In this document: positions 18,201-26,788 of the stretch, piece after piece | How the letters are laid out: every line of letters starts with the position of its first letter | Numbering within the stretch: the stretch's first letter is position 1 | Source of the DNA: Candidatus Methanosuratincola subterraneus | GTDB taxonomy: Archaea > Thermoproteota > Methanomethylicia > Methanomethylicales > Methanomethylicaceae | Direction: 5' to 3' | DNA: 64,000 bases | NCBI GenBank assembly: GCA_004028775.1 | Contig: RXGA01000002.1 | Coordinates: 307,188-371,187, forward strand | Notes under the pieces: model-generated | What the model saw: only the letters and a program-made list of their open reading frames with translations | The model's database searches: none | Told to the model about the DNA's origin: nothing | Program-made: the position numbers and the translations under genes

Positions 18201-19230
18201 ATGGCAGTGACTGTGGTCGTTGGCGGCTTCTACGGAGACGAGGGGAAAGGGTCACCGCTGCGGGGATCCCCCCAGAGGTAAGATAGCCGCCTATATGGGC
18301 TTCAAGGACAACTACGCCCTGGCAGTCAGGACTGGGTCGATAAACGCAGGGCACACGATAGTCGAGGGCGGGAAGGAGGTCAAGCTGAGGATAATCCCGT
18401 GCGCCTACGTCAACAGGAGGACCAGGCTCCTCATAGCAGCCGGGGCGCTGTACAGCATCGAGACGCTGAAGAAGGAGATCGCCATCACCGGGGCCGAGGG
18501 GAGGCTCGGGGTGGACCGGAACAGCGGCGTGATACTCCCCGAGCACATCGAGAGGGAGCGGAAGGACGAGTTCCTGATGAAGAAGGTAGGCTCGACCGGG
18601 TCCGGCGTCGGGGCAGCGATGGTCGACAGGGTGCTCCGGACGATGAGGCTCGCCCGCGACTTCGACGAGCTCAAGCCATACCTCACTGACGTGGAGAGGG
18701 AGGTCCACGACTGCGCAAAGTCAGGCGGCAGGGTCCTCCTGGAGGGCACGCAGGGGCTCTACCTCTCGCTGTTCCACGGGGATCCGCCGTACGTCACAAG
18801 CAGGGACGTCTCGGCCTCGGCAGTCTGCAGCGAGGTCGGCGTGGGCCCTAAGGACGTTGACGATGTCGTGGTAGTCTTCAAGTCCTACGTGACCAGGGTA
18901 GGCGGCGGCCCGCTCGAGGGGGAGATCCCTGAGGACGAGGCTGCGAGGAGGGGCTGGCTGGAGGTCGCCACTGTGACCGGAAGGAAGAGGAGGGCGGCCC
19001 CGTTTAACTATGCGCTCGCGGAGAGGTCGCTGAGGATAAACGGGGGGACGCAGATAGCGCTCACGAAGCTGGACGCGATTTTCCCTGAGTGCAGGGGGGC
19101 GCGGAGCTATGAGGGCCTGCCTGACAGGGCGAAATCATTCGTCAAGGAGATTGAGCAGAACCTGGGCGTCCCGGTCACGATCATAGGGACCGGGCCAGGA
19201 ACCGAGGACATAGTCGACAGGCGCCTGTGA
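18201..19230 (+). CDS. purA: Adenylosuccinate synthetase, interrupted by a 28-nt BHB intron
   Basis: PurA condenses IMP with aspartate using GTP, the first step towards AMP. The gene is in two frames: 18201-18251 encodes MAVTVVVGGFYGDEGKG, then 28 extra bases shift the frame and reach a stop at 18279. The rest continues as KIAAYMGFKDNYALAVRTGS to the normal C-terminus. Joining 18201-18247 to 18276-19230 gives 333 residues, the usual archaeal length, and restores the P-loop GDEGKGK. Further family motifs are NAGHTIV, GSTGSGVGAA and LEGTQGLYLSLFHG. No other damage is seen, so the gene looks functional after splicing. Start ATG 18201 follows ggtgg. Confidence 0.9.
18248..18275 (+). other. Candidate archaeal protein-coding (BHB) intron in purA
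   Basis: The exon GGGG at 18242-18245 pairs with intron CCCC at 18270-18273 as the 4-bp core. The 5' bulge is AA/A (18246-18248) and the 3' bulge is AG/A (18274-18276), each cut after its second base. The intron folds as 18249-18253 with 18265-18269 plus CC/GG and a 5-nt loop. Excision gives GGG-AAA-GGT-AAG, restoring frame and P-loop. The exon-side helix is weak: only a distant 6-bp GGCGGC/GCCGCC match at 18222-18227 and 18286-18291. The same geometry fits all three tRNA introns in this window. Confidence 0.75.
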
Positions 19231-19296
19231 GCCGCGCCCAGGCGCACCCATAATATTCCCTTTTTTGTGGTCTGCCCCAATTTCTTAACCGACGGA

Positions 19297-19818
19297 TCAC
19301 CGATCCCGGTCCCGCCGCTGAACTCGGGTGCATCGCTTTAGCTCGCCCCTGATTTTCGAGATCAGCTGGGCAGCCTTCGAGTCTGAGGCGGCAAGCGCCG
19401 CGCCTGCGACCTCTGGCGACCCGGACTCAAGGGCAGAGAGCGCACCCTCGAGGTCGGACTTCAGCCCCGCCGCGAGCCTAGCTTTCTGCGCGGATCTCGA
19501 TGATGGCGCAGATGAATCAACCATCTCGACTCCGATCGAGAGCCCCTTCTGTATGAGCAGGAGGGCATACTGAATCTCGAGCCTGCACCTGAGCGCCGAC
19601 GCATAGGCCCGCCGTAGGCCGTTCTCCGTGGCCGCAGCATTGCCTCCGCCCGGAGAAGCATGTAGTGCTGGATCCTCGGCTCCCCCGGGCCCCTGGGCCC
19701 CGCTTCCCGGATTGCCATTTTCAACGACCAAGGGGAGGAGCGTCTGGGCGTGCGCAAGGGCTGTTGAGACCGAGGAGAGGGCCTTTTTGGTTATCTCCTC
19801 CTTCATCTCCGGGTTCAT
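19297..19818 (-). CDS. Uncharacterised Ala-rich helical protein
   Basis: I do not recognise this 173-residue protein. An N-terminal helix (EEITKKALSSVSTALAHAQT) is followed by a Gly/Pro/Ala-rich low-complexity stretch (about 33-60), then two or three Ala/Leu-rich amphipathic helices (LRRAYASALRCRLEIQYALL and later) and a basic C-terminus (KRCTRVQRRDRDR). It is probably soluble. It lies 19 nt downstream of glmS on the same strand, so it may be co-transcribed. A helical-bundle nucleic-acid or partner-binding role is possible but unsupported. ATG 19818 is the only good start. Confidence 0.6.
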   Translation of the reverse strand: MNPEMKEEITKKALSSVSTALAHAQTLLPLVVENGNPGSGAQGPGGAEDPALHASPGGGNAAATENGLRRAYASALRCRLEIQYALLLIQKGLSIGVEMVDSSAPSSRSAQKARLAAGLKSDLEGALSALESGSPEVAGAALAASDSKAAQLISKIRGELKRCTRVQRRDRDR

Positions 19819-19837
19819 GGAATCGCATCACCCTGCG

Positions 19838-21646
19838 CTAGAGGACTGTGACGGACTTTGCCAGGTTCCTCGGCCTGTCCGGGTCCAGCCCCCGGTAAGT
19901 TGCCACGTAGTACGCGAGCGCCTGGAGAGGCACCGTGCAGAGGACCGGGTACAGGTACTCGGGCGACTCCGGAACCTCGAAGTGCTCGTCCGAAACCTCA
20001 ACCAGCTCGCCGTCCCCCTCGGTGAGCACTGAGAATATCTCGGCACCCCTGGCCTTCATCTCCATCACATTGCCGATGATCCTCTGCCTAGACGAGTCCT
20101 TCGGAGCGACGAAGACGCAGAGGAAACCCGGCTCGACGAGCGAGATCGGGCCGTGCTTCGACTCCCCAGCGGGGTACCCCTCTGCGTGGATGTAGCTTAT
20201 CTCCTTGAGCTTGAGCGCCCCCTCCATGGCGGTGGCAACGTTCATCCCCCTCCCGAGGAAGTAGGCATCCCTCCTGTCCGCGTACTTGAGGGCGATCTCC
20301 CGAAGCCGATCAAGCCTCCCCAGAATCGAGCTTATCTTCGCGGGCAGGGAAGCCATCTCGGAAACCACGCCCTCGTAATCCGCCCTTGAGAGGGATCCGG
20401 AAGCGAGCGCCGCCCTGAACGAGAGCATCTCCAGCGCGACGAGCTGGGTCAGGAAAGACTTGGTCGCAGCGACGCCTATCTCTGGCCCGCCCTGCGTGCA
20501 GAGGTATGCGTCCGAGAGGGACGTTATCGAGGAGGAGAGCGTGTTCGTTATCCCCAGCACGCGGGCGCCGAGCCTCTTGGCGTGCCTGATCGCGCCGAGC
20601 GTGTCTGCAGTCTCGCCGGACTGCGAGACCCCAACCACCACAGCCTCCCCGAGGGGCTGCCCCTTCAGGTGCTCCTCGAACTCAGACGATATGATCGCCC
20701 TGGCGTCGAACCCCAAGGAGTTGAGCAGGTAGGAGGCGCAGAGGCAGGCGTGGTAAGACGTCCCCGAACCAGTGAGGAGGATCCGCTTCCCCAGGAGGAG
20801 CGACGCCGCACGCGCCACGTACTCTGCAGAGATCCTGAGCGTGTTCGAGACGGCGAGCGGCTGCTCGTGAATCTCCTTGAGCATGAAGTGCGCATACCCT
20901 CCCCTGTCGACGGCAGCCAAGTCCCAGTCCACTCCCACCGCGCATGGGTCTATCTGCTCGCCGCTTGCGCTCTCCAGCGTGAAGCCGCCCCGCGTCAGAG
21001 TGGCGAGGCTCCCTTCCGGCATGAGGAAGAACCGGGTTGCATACTTCACCAGCGCGGGTATGTCCGATGCGCAGTATACCCCTTTGGGGCCAATGCCGAG
21101 TATGAGCGGGCTCTCCCTCCTGAAGCAGACGATCCTGTCCGGCTCCGCGGAGCTCAAGGCCGCCACTGCCATCGACCCCCTCGTCTGACTGGAAGCGCTT
21201 GCCAGCGCCCCCTTTAGCCCAATCCCGGACCTTACGCCCTCCTCGACAAGGTGCGCTATCACCTCGGAGTCGGTGTTTGAGGAGAAGGCATGCCCCCTTG
21301 CCTGGAGCCCGGCGCGCAGCTCCAGGAAGTTCTCCAGGACCCCGTTGTGGACTATCGCTATCGACCCGGTGCAGTCGAGGTGCGGGTGTGCATTCTCCTT
21401 GCATGGCGCCCCGTGCGTCGCCCACCTGGTGTGGCCTATCCCCACCTCTATTCGAGAGTCGAGCGAGTCGAGGTCTACCCTGCGGACGAAATCATCGATG
21501 CTGCCCTTGTCCTTCATCACAATGATCCTGCCCTCGGAGATGAAGGCAAACCCCACCGAGTCGTATCCACGGTACTCAAGCCGCCTCAGGCCGTCGACGA
21601 GCACTGGGACGGCCGCTTCGCAGATGCAACCGAATATCCCGCACAA
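19838..21646 (-). CDS. glmS: Glutamine-fructose-6-phosphate aminotransferase
   Basis: GlmS makes glucosamine-6-phosphate from fructose-6-phosphate and glutamine, the entry to amino-sugar and surface-glycan synthesis. The 602 residues start with CGIFG after the initiator, making Cys2 the N-terminal nucleophile. The amidotransferase domain (RRLEYRGYDSVG, GIGHTRWATHG) is followed by two SIS isomerase domains (TGSGTSYHACL and GVSQSGETADTLG) and the conserved C-terminus NLAKSVTVL. The initiator is TTG 21646. No ribozyme-like leader is seen in the 108 nt upstream. Catalytic residues are intact. Confidence 0.97.
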   Translation of the reverse strand: MCGIFGCICEAAVPVLVDGLRRLEYRGYDSVGFAFISEGRIIVMKDKGSIDDFVRRVDLDSLDSRIEVGIGHTRWATHGAPCKENAHPHLDCTGSIAIVHNGVLENFLELRAGLQARGHAFSSNTDSEVIAHLVEEGVRSGIGLKGALASASSQTRGSMAVAALSSAEPDRIVCFRRESPLILGIGPKGVYCASDIPALVKYATRFFLMPEGSLATLTRGGFTLESASGEQIDPCAVGVDWDLAAVDRGGYAHFMLKEIHEQPLAVSNTLRISAEYVARAASLLLGKRILLTGSGTSYHACLCASYLLNSLGFDARAIISSEFEEHLKGQPLGEAVVVGVSQSGETADTLGAIRHAKRLGARVLGITNTLSSSITSLSDAYLCTQGGPEIGVAATKSFLTQLVALEMLSFRAALASGSLSRADYEGVVSEMASLPAKISSILGRLDRLREIALKYADRRDAYFLGRGMNVATAMEGALKLKEISYIHAEGYPAGESKHGPISLVEPGFLCVFVAPKDSSRQRIIGNVMEMKARGAEIFSVLTEGDGELVEVSDEHFEVPESPEYLYPVLCTVPLQALAYYVATYRGLDPDRPRNLAKSVTVL

Positions 21647-21754
21647 GGTACCACACCAAGCCGGACCGCAGAGAGCCAGTTTTGATCAGCAGACTGGTTT
21701 TAACAAGATTATCTATCCCCGGGATAAAAAGGGTTGCGCGGGCATGCGGGTATG

Positions 21755-23734
21755 TCACTCCGCCCGCTTCCTTATCTCCTCATCCAGCAGGGAGAAGAGG
21801 AGCTTCCCGTCGACCTTCCCTCGGTACTCCTTCATCAGGTCCCCCATCAGCCTGCTCTTTGCTCGCTCGCCCTCGCGCCTTACCAGGTCGAGGTTCCTCT
21901 CCACGACCGCGGCGACCGCGGAACGGACCTCCTCAGGGCTGACCGAGCCGACCGAGAGGGCTTTGAGCGCGTCTTCGACGCCCTTCCCCCTGTTCGCGGA
22001 GAGCCACCTGAAGATCTCCGGGACGGCTTCCTTCGGTATCTTGCCCGAGCTGGCGCCCAGCAGGACCTGCTTTATGTCGCCCGGGTCGAAGGAGTCGACG
22101 TCCACGCCCTCCCGCCTGAGCATCTTGAACGTGTACTCGAAGGTGGCTGCGACGAAGGACGGGTCTGCCCCTCCCTCCCTGACAATGGACTCGAACTCTG
22201 CGGCATAGGGCGAGTCGACTACCAGGAGCGCGAGATCCCTGCTCAGCCCGTACTCCTTCCGGTACCGATCAGCCTTTGACTCGAGCGTCTCAGGGAGCGA
22301 GCGCTTAACCTCCTCGAAGCGCGACGGGCTGACGACGATCGAAGGGACGTCGGTCTCAGGGTACATCCTGGCGGACCCGGGCATCGGGCGCATGAACCTT
22401 GTCGTCCCGTCCTGGTTCGCTGCCCTCACCTCGGGGGGGATGCCCCGCAGCGCCTCAGACGCCCTCTCGACCACGGCCTCCAGGGCGGCCCTGCAAGCCG
22501 GCTCTGGCGCTGCGACCAGGACGGCGCAGTCAGACTCGGACGCGCCGAGCGCCTGCCTCACGGATGAGACCTCGTCCGCTGTGATCCCGTACGCCGGGAG
22601 CTCGTCGGTGTGGAAGATCCCGCCCACGCCAGCCCTCGCCTTCGCCCTGTCTGAGAGCTCGGTGCCGAACCTCCTCCCCGGCTGGACCTCTTCCTTCAGG
22701 AGCCCGCCGTACCCGCGGAGGAGGAGGCCCATCACCCTCCCCCCGGAGTCGATCGCCCTCCGCAGGACCTTGCTGCCGGTCCCCTTGAGGATCCCGGTGA
22801 GGTCCTCGAACTGGGATCCGGAGGGGTCGGGCGCCCCCCGCCTCAGAAGCTCAGCCCTTATCTCGAGCAGGCGGCGCTGGCGCATGGCCTCGTAGTCGAC
22901 AGCAGAGGAGATCATCCCAAGCTCCTGCACGCCCTTGATCTCGATCCTCGTCCCGCCCTCCACCGAGACGTTCAGGTCCTGCCTGATCGCGCCGATCCCG
23001 CGCTTCACCTTCCCGGTCGCCTTCAGGATCCTCCCGATCGCGAGCGCGGCCTCCTCGGCCTCGGCACCGCTGTGCATGTCAGGCCCCGTGGTCACCTCGA
23101 CGAGCGGTATCCCGAGCCTGTCAAGCCTGTATACCACGGTGCCCCCGGGCTCCTCGGAGACCTTCCTCGCGGCGTCCTCCTCGAGGCACAGGGACTGTAT
23201 CGTGACCTTCTTCCCGCCGACATCGATCCATCCGTCGAGGGCGACCTTGGCGGTCCTCTGGAAGCCGGTCGTGTTCGAGCCGTCGATGACTATCTTGCGC
23301 ATCACGTGGATCTCGTCGACGGGCTTCATGTTCATCATTGCGGCTACCGTGAGGGCGACCGAGACCGCCTCGCCGTTCAGCCCGTGGGGCGGCTCCTCGT
23401 CAAGCTCGACGAGGCAGGCAGACCCGTAGTGCCCCTGGTAGACGAAGCGCTTCCCCCTGGTCGACTCGAAGAGCGCGGCGCGGTCGACCTGGCCCATCTC
23501 GCTGTGGGTGGGGCGGAGCCTCCTGACGACGGAGTAGTCTGGATCCCGGTCCGAGAGGGCGGTCGGGCACCCGCAGAAGAGCTTGTGCCTGGTGTCGAGC
23601 TGCTGGTGGATCTCGATCCCGACCTTCACCCCGCCCCCTGATCCGGCTTGCCCGGATGCGGCAGCGGGGCCCGGCGGGGCAGCCACTTCCCGATCCGCAG
23701 AACTTCCCATGTGCCGATCTTCATCACTCGCCAT
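21755..23734 (-). CDS. gatE: Glutamyl-tRNA(Gln) amidotransferase subunit E
   Basis: GatE is the tRNA-binding kinase/transamidase subunit that, with GatD, turns Glu-tRNA(Gln) into Gln-tRNA(Gln); it is specific to archaea. The 659 residues show the GatB-like cradle (VGIEIHQQLDTRHKLFCGCP, RPTHSEMGQ, HYGSACLVELDEEPP), an inserted AspRS-like GAD domain, and the C-terminal helical YqeY-like tail. An N-terminal stretch of about 28 residues is Ala/Gly/Pro-rich. ATG 23734, behind ggggtg, overlaps the gatD stop by 11 bp; ATG 23710 is the alternative. The presence of GatDE implies that GlnRS may be absent. Confidence 0.95.
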   Translation of the reverse strand: MASDEDRHMGSSADREVAAPPGPAAASGQAGSGGGVKVGIEIHQQLDTRHKLFCGCPTALSDRDPDYSVVRRLRPTHSEMGQVDRAALFESTRGKRFVYQGHYGSACLVELDEEPPHGLNGEAVSVALTVAAMMNMKPVDEIHVMRKIVIDGSNTTGFQRTAKVALDGWIDVGGKKVTIQSLCLEEDAARKVSEEPGGTVVYRLDRLGIPLVEVTTGPDMHSGAEAEEAALAIGRILKATGKVKRGIGAIRQDLNVSVEGGTRIEIKGVQELGMISSAVDYEAMRQRRLLEIRAELLRRGAPDPSGSQFEDLTGILKGTGSKVLRRAIDSGGRVMGLLLRGYGGLLKEEVQPGRRFGTELSDRAKARAGVGGIFHTDELPAYGITADEVSSVRQALGASESDCAVLVAAPEPACRAALEAVVERASEALRGIPPEVRAANQDGTTRFMRPMPGSARMYPETDVPSIVVSPSRFEEVKRSLPETLESKADRYRKEYGLSRDLALLVVDSPYAAEFESIVREGGADPSFVAATFEYTFKMLRREGVDVDSFDPGDIKQVLLGASSGKIPKEAVPEIFRWLSANRGKGVEDALKALSVGSVSPEEVRSAVAAVVERNLDLVRREGERAKSRLMGDLMKEYRGKVDGKLLFSLLDEEIRKRAE

Positions 23735-25208
23735 CCGCGACACCCCCGTCGTACTCGCTCCTCTCGGAGAGCTCCCCTGCCAGGTTCGCAGTGAAGAGCT
23801 CCCGTATCTTATCGTGGTCCTCGGTCTGCCCAAGCACCCACATGAGCTTGACCAGGGCGGTCTCGGGCAGCATGTCTCCTGCTGGGATAACCCCCATGCC
23901 GAGGAGCTCCCTCCCGGTGCTGTAGACGTTCATGTTGACCCTCCCGTTTATGCACTGGGACGCCATTACGACCGTGAGCCCGCTGTCGACCGCCCTCCTT
24001 ACCTGGTGGAAGACCTTGTCCGGGACGTGCCCGAGACCAGTCCCCTCGAGCACTATCCCCCTGAACCCCCTGTGGATTATCGGGTCGAATATGTCCGGCG
24101 GCATGCCGGGGAATGACTTGATCAGGACAACATCCTCGTCGAAGTGGGGCTTCAGCTCCAGCTCCCCTGGCGAACCGCGGGGGCGGCAGCCCGGGCCATC
24201 AACTCCGGCGGCTGCGGCGACCTCGATCCTGCCGTCCTTGACGTAGGCGAGCGGCCTCGAGTTCACCGACCTGAACGCGTCGCGCCTGCTCGTGTGCATC
24301 TTCCTCGCCCTCGTCCCACGGTGGATCACGAGCAGGTCGTCAGACGGGGACGCGTGCATCAGCACCCCGACCTCTGCGAATGGCGCGTATGCGGCGGCGG
24401 TGACCGCGCCCTTGAGGTTCAGAGCGGCGTCGGAGGAGGGGCGGTCGGACGAACGCTGGGATCCGACGAGGATGACCGGCACGGGGAGGTTCCTCAGCGC
24501 GAAGCTGAGGGCTGCGGCGGTGTAGCCCATCGTGTCCGTCCCGTGCGTGACGACGACCCCCTGGGCGCCCGCCTTTATCTGCTTGTAAACGGATTCCGCT
24601 ATCGAGCTCCAGTGCTTCGGGGACATGTTCTCGCTCAGTATGCTGAAGAGTATCTCGGTCCGTATGCTCGCAACCTCGCCCAGCTCAGGCACCGCCTGGT
24701 AGAGGTCGGCTGCGGAGAGGGCTGGGCTGACCGCGCCTGTCCTGTAGTCGACCCTGCTCGCTATCGTGCCGCCCGTGCTGATGATCGCGACCTGCGGGAG
24801 GGCAGGGTTCGGCGGCGGAAGGGAAGCCTCCGGCTGCGGGCGCGGCGGCTCCTGATCGGGGACACGGAGGATCTCGATCGACCCTATCGAGACCCCGACG
24901 TTGTAACCGTCTGGAAGCTTCACCACTATGTGCTCGTCGTCCTCGAGCTCGGATCTCGGCATAAGCACCCCGGATAGCTCTATCCTCCCGTCCTTGACGA
25001 GGACCCTGTCCCCGACCTTCAGCCCCTTCGACCTTATCAGCTCGAGCACCTTCCCCCTGTACCCGGACTCCGAATCCGAGCCTGTGCCGGGCCTGCGGGG
25101 CTGCTGAGGCTGAGGGGGGCTAGGAGGGATGGGCTGACCCGCCCCCGCGCCAGCGCCTGCACGAGTGCCTGCGCCCGGATCTGCTCCTGGACCTTGACTG
25201 GAACCCAT
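23724..25208 (-). CDS. gatD: Glutamyl-tRNA(Gln) amidotransferase subunit D
   Basis: Asparaginase-like subunit that frees ammonia from glutamine for GatE. In its 494 residues, an unusual Gly/Ala/Pro-rich low-complexity segment (1-48) precedes the GatD N-terminal barrel (50-115). The amidohydrolase domain has catalytic-threonine motifs STGGTIAS (144-151) and VVVTHGTDTMGYTA, plus the NLKGAV and MASQCINGRVNMNVY motifs. A second Pro-rich linker (118-137) joins the two. Start ATG 25208 follows aggtgg. It overlaps gatE, and the pair is coupled. The N-terminal extension looks disordered and is not typical of the family. Confidence 0.95.
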   Translation of the reverse strand: MGSSQGPGADPGAGTRAGAGAGAGQPIPPSPPQPQQPRRPGTGSDSESGYRGKVLELIRSKGLKVGDRVLVKDGRIELSGVLMPRSELEDDEHIVVKLPDGYNVGVSIGSIEILRVPDQEPPRPQPEASLPPPNPALPQVAIISTGGTIASRVDYRTGAVSPALSAADLYQAVPELGEVASIRTEILFSILSENMSPKHWSSIAESVYKQIKAGAQGVVVTHGTDTMGYTAAALSFALRNLPVPVILVGSQRSSDRPSSDAALNLKGAVTAAAYAPFAEVGVLMHASPSDDLLVIHRGTRARKMHTSRRDAFRSVNSRPLAYVKDGRIEVAAAAGVDGPGCRPRGSPGELELKPHFDEDVVLIKSFPGMPPDIFDPIIHRGFRGIVLEGTGLGHVPDKVFHQVRRAVDSGLTVVMASQCINGRVNMNVYSTGRELLGMGVIPAGDMLPETALVKLMWVLGQTEDHDKIRELFTANLAGELSERSEYDGGVADGE

Positions 25209-25314
25209 TTCATAGCCACCTGAACCAGCGATTCAGGAGTTATTTGGTCTGCGGTCAGAAATAACCTTTCCCTGCGCGCCCGGGAGAGGGGTTTGGCGGC
25301 AGAAGCATGCGACA

Positions 25315-25323
25315 TTTTTATAA
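25315..25323 (+). promoter_or_regulatory. TATA box of the S26e-trmY unit
   Basis: The sequence ttttataag lies about 50 nt before the TTG start of the ribosomal protein gene, followed by a ggagg ribosome-binding site. Confidence 0.5.
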
Positions 25324-25371
25324 GCAGAACCGTCGATTACTGACCAAGCAAACCATAATGGAGGACTTGAA

Positions 25372-25659
25372 TTGCCGAAGAAGCGGAAGAGCCGAGGGCG
25401 TAGCAAGGGTGACAAGGGCAAGTCGTCGAGGGTCCAGTGCGACCTCTGCGGGGCGTGGATCCCCAGGGACAAGGTCATAAAGGTGACGAAGCCGGTCTCG
25501 CTGCTGGAGCCGCAGCTCGCGAAGGACCTAATGAAGCAGGGTGCGCAGATATACAGGAGGGTAGTCACGAAGAACTACTGCGTCAAGTGCGCGATCAGCA
25601 AGCGCGTCGTCAAGGTCCGCGCGAAGGACGAGAGGAGGCATGCGGAGTCCCTTAGCTAG
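25372..25659 (+). CDS. rps26e: Small ribosomal subunit protein S26e (eS26)
   Basis: eS26 is a 30S protein near the mRNA exit channel, found in eukaryotes and TACK/Asgard-type archaea but missing in most Euryarchaeota. The 95 residues have the basic N-terminus KKRKSRGRSKG and a zinc site CDLC (C23, C26) with CVKC (C70, C73). The motif LCGAWIPRDKVIKV is typical. The initiator is TTG 25372 after ggagg. It lies 12 nt upstream of trmY. This gene is a useful taxonomic marker here. Confidence 0.93.
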   Translation: MPKKRKSRGRSKGDKGKSSRVQCDLCGAWIPRDKVIKVTKPVSLLEPQLAKDLMKQGAQIYRRVVTKNYCVKCAISKRVVKVRAKDERRHAESLS

Positions 25660-25671
25660 GGGCGCCGTTCC

Positions 25672-26247
25672 TTGATTTTGCTCAGGTCTTTTATACTGAA
25701 GGCTTCGGAGGGGCGCACTGCCCCTGACTTTTCCATCAAGTCGCTGGCTGGGAGCGGGGGGAGGATGGACCTGGTCTGCAGGTGCATAATTGCCGCGCTC
25801 CTATCGCCAGAACCGGACGGGATTGACAGGGGCTGCAGGATCACAGTGGTCCTCGAGGGGCCCCCCGATCCGCCGCTGAGCGTAGAGTTCGACGGCGCAG
25901 GCATGGATCGGGCACCCGAGGGAGAGGTAGAGGCGGCGGAGATGCTGGTGGCTGCGATGGCGGGCAGGGCCCCGCGCGGCGTCTCAGCGACCAGGGAGGA
26001 TTTCGGGCAGGCCGTGAGGAGGCACTCCAGGGAAGGTTTCTCCCTGTATTACTTGCACGAGGATGGAGAGGACTTTTCGGAGTCGGAGTTCGGCGAAAAG
26101 GCGGCTTTCGTGCTGGGCGACCAGAAGGGCATAGACCCCAAGGGTGAGCGCTGCCTCGACTCAATGGGCGCGAAGAGGGTGAGCCTAGGCCCGCATCCGT
26201 ACCTCGCGAGCCACTGCATAACGATCGTGAGGGGGATGGTGCCCTGA
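25672..26247 (+). CDS. trmY: tRNA pseudouridine(54) N1-methyltransferase TrmY
   Basis: SPOUT methyltransferase that makes N1-methylpseudouridine at position 54 of archaeal tRNAs. The 191 residues carry family motifs: TAPDFSIKSLAGSGGRMDLV near the start, RCIIAALL, VVLEGPPDPPLSVEF, YYLHEDGEDF, FVLGDQKGI, and the knot-forming C-terminus RVSLGPHPYLASHCITIV. The start is TTG 25672, 12 nt after rps26e, so the two are co-transcribed. Both mapped tRNAs have a TTCAAAT loop with T54, consistent with it acting on them. Confidence 0.92.
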   Translation: MILLRSFILKASEGRTAPDFSIKSLAGSGGRMDLVCRCIIAALLSPEPDGIDRGCRITVVLEGPPDPPLSVEFDGAGMDRAPEGEVEAAEMLVAAMAGRAPRGVSATREDFGQAVRRHSREGFSLYYLHEDGEDFSESEFGEKAAFVLGDQKGIDPKGERCLDSMGAKRVSLGPHPYLASHCITIVRGMVP

Positions 26248-26307
26248 TGGTCCTGCGGCAGGGGATTGTGAACAGGATGCGCGCGGGACCGGGGGGTACT
26301 GATCGCG

Positions 26308-26634
26308 ATGGCCTATGAGAGGCTGGTTGAGAAGATAACGAGGGAGAACCTCTGGCTCTACGTGATGCGCCTGCTGATGGACCGCCCGATGTACGCGTAT
26401 GAGATAAGGGAGAGGATCTCGGAGGAGTTCGGGTTCGAGCCTGCAACTATAACGGTCTACGTCGTCCTGTATGCGATGGAGCGGGAGGGGCTACTCTCCA
26501 GCTTTAAAGAGGAATCGGCGGGGAAGAAGGTCGCACGCAGGTACTACCGCCCGACCGAGAAGGGGATCGAGACGTTCCGGAGGGGGGTGGATCTCCTGAA
26601 GGAGACTGCCAGGCGCCTATCCCCGCCGGGCTGA
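26308..26634 (+). CDS. PadR-family transcriptional regulator
   Basis: A 108-residue winged helix of the PadR family: ENLWLYVMRLLMDRPMYAYE, then IRERISEEFGFEPATITVYV, VLYAMEREGLLSSF, and the wing RRYYRPTEKGIETF. It is short, without the long C-terminal dimerisation helices of PadR group 1, so it is a group 2-like regulator. It lies 60 nt downstream of trmY and could be read from the same transcript. The ligand is unknown. Confidence 0.88.
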   Translation: MAYERLVEKITRENLWLYVMRLLMDRPMYAYEIRERISEEFGFEPATITVYVVLYAMEREGLLSSFKEESAGKKVARRYYRPTEKGIETFRRGVDLLKETARRLSPPG

Positions 26635-26788
26635 TCGGTCTTGGGAGCAATCTCAGACCAGCCGTTTTTGGGAATTGTCCGTTTTGTAGATCGGCTGGTT
26701 GGATGGATGGGGGGAAGGGTGGCTGGAGGTGGAGGCTCTGGGCGCCGCGTCTGGGAAAGCCGCGGGCTCTGCAAGTAAAGCGAAAAGG

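Noticed and set aside
18261..18275. Cloning-vector or linker sequence (BamHI-like ggatcc)
   Set aside because: The flanking bases do not match common polylinkers and the 28 nt fold as an intron.
18252..18281. purA as a translational bypass or +1 frameshift (Gly GGG take-off, GGT landing, hairpin, stop codon at the landing site)
   Set aside because: It fits the frame too, but the insertion has a full BHB with a 4-bp core and cleavable bulges, and three tRNA introns nearby show the same geometry. Splicing explains more. It is kept as the fallback if RNA shows no splicing.
21647..21754. glmS ribozyme or riboswitch
   Set aside because: The region is short and AT-rich with an ordinary promoter layout; only a 5-bp inverted repeat is seen, and no ribozyme core.
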